NCBI GenBank assembly: GCA_022113835.1
Contig: JAILWY010000006.1
Location: forward strand, 5,332,001-5,396,000
DNA: 64,000 bases
Direction: 5' to 3'
Origin: Atopsyche davidsoni
Lineage: Eukaryota > Arthropoda > Insecta > Trichoptera > Hydrobiosidae
Below the pieces are notes generated by a model that did not search any database, had not been told where the DNA came from, and saw only the letters and a list, made by a program, of their open reading frames with translations. The translations under genes were made by a program, and so were the position numbers. Each line of letters starts with the position of its first letter. Position 1 is the stretch's first letter. This document shows positions 61,020-64,000 of this stretch, in pieces.

Positions 61020-63480
61020 CATTCATACCTGAAAGTGTGAAAAAAGAAGTGAATCGAGCGAGTCAGTAAAAATAAATATTGATATTTTTATAATAACTTA
61101 TAGTTATTCTGCGGAATCAATACATTTGATGAAAGCATATTGTAATTAATATAACAATGTCTTTTTACCTTATATATCGATATATTTATTAACACCATAT
61201 TAGGTTTCATTAATATGTATGCCTTTTATATATTTTGAGTAACTTACTTCCTTCTTCTACAAAACTGTCATTATTCTTATAAAATACCTAACACTTTCAC
61301 TTGTCGTAATAACTCATTCGTAATATGCGGTTAAATAACAAATTTTATAAAACATACACTGTACATTTGGCAAAGCTGTATCATTTCAAATTATCATCAC
61401 ATTATGAGGGAACACGATGACTAATTTATAAAAAAAAACATTTATTATTTCAAACGATATGCGAGGCATTTAAAGCGTAGGAGTGCCTCGTGCTGGCGGC
61501 AGACAAATAAACAACAGACTTATTTTTATATGTGAGAGTAATATGGATTTACCTTTGGGCCAGCTTCTCTAAATCATTCTTTAATCAGAGGACGTTCATT
61601 AATTATATTTATTTTGGCGGTGTCATTAATCTTGAATTATCACTGGAAGAAAATTATGCGGATCGCCAATCTTGGAGACATTTGAATAATTTTAAAATTA
61701 CTGAAACTTTTAAAGAACGATCAGAGGACATATAGATGGGGAGAAAACTTATCAACACGTTTGTTTTTAATGGTCCTCGATAAATTTAGCCCTAAGCGCT
61801 TGTTATTTCTAAAAATAAATCTGAGGTTCAAGAAAATACGAGAATGTTCTCTGCAAAATCTGAATTGATTAACAAAACCAAGAAAGCTCGAAAAAGTTTC
61901 TTGTGAAAAGAACAGGCTATGAAATAGAAACTCTATCATGTAGGTAATTTTTAGCGTCCAACAAGTTGTATGCTTTGGGTCACTGAATTCAAAAAGATTG
62001 TAAATTGTTAAATTGCAACTGTGAAAATAAATATAACTAAAATCACTAATAAATAGGAAGTTTCTTAAATATGGTAGTCGTTTGTTAGGTTGTCTATCTG
62101 TCTCCGCGTCGTGCTATAGAACGACATGGAAAAAAGTGTTCAATATCGACAAAATTATAATTGAAACATTAATATATGAGTTAAGAGAGTTTAAAACGTT
62201 TGTGAAGGAGAAAGCCAAGCCGACCAGCGTATAATACACAAAATAAAGTTCTTTGAAAAAATTAATTATATTTTTCATACCAAATGGAGTTCATAAATCT
62301 ATATAAGAATAATCAACATAAACCAAATAAGTCAAATATAGCAGTTAAAAAAATAAGAAGCAATAATAATCACATATAAGATCACATCAGGCCAAAATTG
62401 CTGATTTGGGTCAACATACAAAGCTGGATCGCCAATTTTAAAATATTAATTGATATAAATATCTTTATTAGAATTTTTAAATTTTATTTCAAGTCCTACG
62501 CTGAACTCAAATATAAAATTAGTAACAACATTGCTATTTCAACGTAAAACTCGCGAAACAGATGTTTATCTCGTACTTGAAAATTAAATGATTAAGCTCG
62601 TACATTTGTTTTTTCAAATATATTTCTAGAAAAAAAAGCCCCAGAAATTTAAATAAGCTCTATATATTCGATGATTAAGTTTTATCAGCGTTTAGATAAA
62701 AGTTATCAATCTTCTTACATTATATAATCTAAAAATCTAAAGCTATTTGATACGATAATGTTAATTGCAAGTGCGATTATGAATGTTGTCAAGCCAGTAT
62801 TTAAAAATAATTTATGTAATGATTTTTTAAAGGTTGTTACTTTAAGCACTGAGCCAAAGACTTTTGTAAATATGCAGAGTACGTTATTAATTTTGTAAGT
62901 TGAAAAAAATATCGCCTAAAGTTGGCCCAACAGACGTGTCGGTAATTTATGCTTCGAGAGAAGAGATTAATTTGATAACAAGAGACAGAAAAAAAAAAAA
63001 ACATCAATTAAGACGACCACCCTGCTTATTTTCTTTTCATATTCGTTTTCTTTGCGGAAAGTCACATTCTTAGTGAGAATGTAATTTTAAACATTAAAAT
63101 GATTAATTTTACAGGTACTTAAGCAGTATTTCAAAACATTTTAGTGTAGTTATATATTAAGACAATATTTTCAAATGAAAACTGTGAAAGAATCTGAAAA
63201 TCGTAAAATTTATCGCATGGAATTAAAACACAAATCACTCATCTGTTGAGGTAAGAATTATTAGTACAAGTAAACGTGAACTTTCACTACACATTAAATT
63301 TTTGTCATGTATTAAATTAAAATATATATTTGGTATGTAGATAAAATGAGTAATTATCAGTCTATAAGCACAAATTAACGCACCATACTAAATCGTTCAC
63401 AAAATTTTACGAATTTTTTAAATTCAAATAATTTTATTGCATTACTTTGAAATAATATTGTATTGTTCAGGAGAGTTACT
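61020..63480. other. Intergenic stretch
   Basis: AT-rich with short homopolymer runs. I see no gene, repeat family or strong regulatory motif. Confidence 0.4.
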
Positions 63481-63499
63481 TTTGACTGTTCCATCCATC

Positions 63500-63630
63500 A
63501 GACCGAGGCACGTGCAGGGGCCCGCTGGGTGGGCAACACGTGCCCCACTCACTCACTCCCCAGCCGGGAACTGAACCCGTGAGTTGTGTATTTCCTGACT
63601 GCAAAACTGTGCGCCCATTACCATCATAAT
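63500..63630 (-). repeat. tRNA-derived SINE-like repeat
   Basis: On the minus strand ATGGTAATGGGCGCA (63610-63624) fits a pol III A box, and about 45 bp on ACGGGTTCAGTTCCCGG (63564-63580) fits a B box. It then runs into a GC-rich tail, GGGGAGTGAGTGAGTGGGG, that holds two CACGTG copies (63537 and 63509). The two boxes and the short body suggest a SINE; no clean tRNA cloverleaf or target duplication was found. Confidence 0.5.
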
Positions 63631-64000
63631 TTAAAAGACAGCGTACATTCATTAAAATGTAAAGACATGTGAAAGCAAAATTTTTAGAGCATTTTAATGG
63701 TAATTTTTTTGTAAAATGTGTTGTAAACGCTATAATTAAATATATTATATTTTTACGAAATTCATTGTGTCTAAAACACAAAAGTAAAGTTTTTAAAAAA
63801 TTTAAATGTAATTTTTTTTTTTTTTAATTATTATTATTAAAATATTGCGAAATAAATTATTCGAATATTATATTTGACACCGTTTATATTCACATTTGAG
63901 AAGATAATTTTTTTTTCAAATAAATAAAATCATTTATATACCTATAATAATATATACACAGAGTTTTTATTTTTTTTGCTGTGAAATTATATTATTAAAT
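63631..64000. other. AT-rich window end
   Basis: Homopolymer T runs and AT-rich sequence; nothing recognised. Confidence 0.4.

Overview
The window reads as nuclear DNA of an insect, possibly a moth or butterfly. It is AT-rich, its genes have GT-AG introns, its intergenic space is full of small DNA transposon relics, and the protein-coding genes look animal. No phylogenetic search was possible, so the order is an inference. All coding content lies in the first 24 kb. I assembled spliced reading frames by hand and checked that phases close across every junction.

Layout: 1-3288 (+) is the last eight exons of the mismatch-repair ATPase MSH6, cut by the window start. 5019-13054 (-) is a complete seven-exon sugar transporter of the major facilitator superfamily (538 residues, Tret1-like), convergent with MSH6. 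14820-15087 (+) is a candidate small-protein gene of two exons. 15944-17002 is a decayed piggyBac-like element with TTAA flanks. 17943-20927 (-) is a complete ten-exon gene for the VIPAS39/SPE-39 (Vps16B) endosomal trafficking protein (420 residues). 22075-23777 (+) is a three-exon gene for a 110-residue coiled-coil protein that resembles SKA2; it is divergent from VIPAS39 across 1.15 kb.

From about 23.8 kb to 64 kb I find no convincing protein-coding gene. The stretch holds satellite and minisatellite arrays (26.8, 37.2-38.1, 60.05 and 60.2-61.0 kb), microsatellites, relics of mariner elements, small inverted-repeat elements, tRNA-derived repeats, and GC-rich islands with a marked excess of the hexamer CACGTG. 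Two places (near 41.96 and 43.9 kb) look like TATA-box promoters followed by a short first coding exon, so part of this desert may be the intron or control region of a gene that continues beyond the window.

The resolved genes are unrelated housekeeping or transport functions (DNA repair, sugar import, endosome-lysosome trafficking, possibly chromosome segregation) and do not form a pathway. I found no CRISPR array, operon or new defence-like system. The most unusual material is the set of transposon derivatives and the CACGTG excess.
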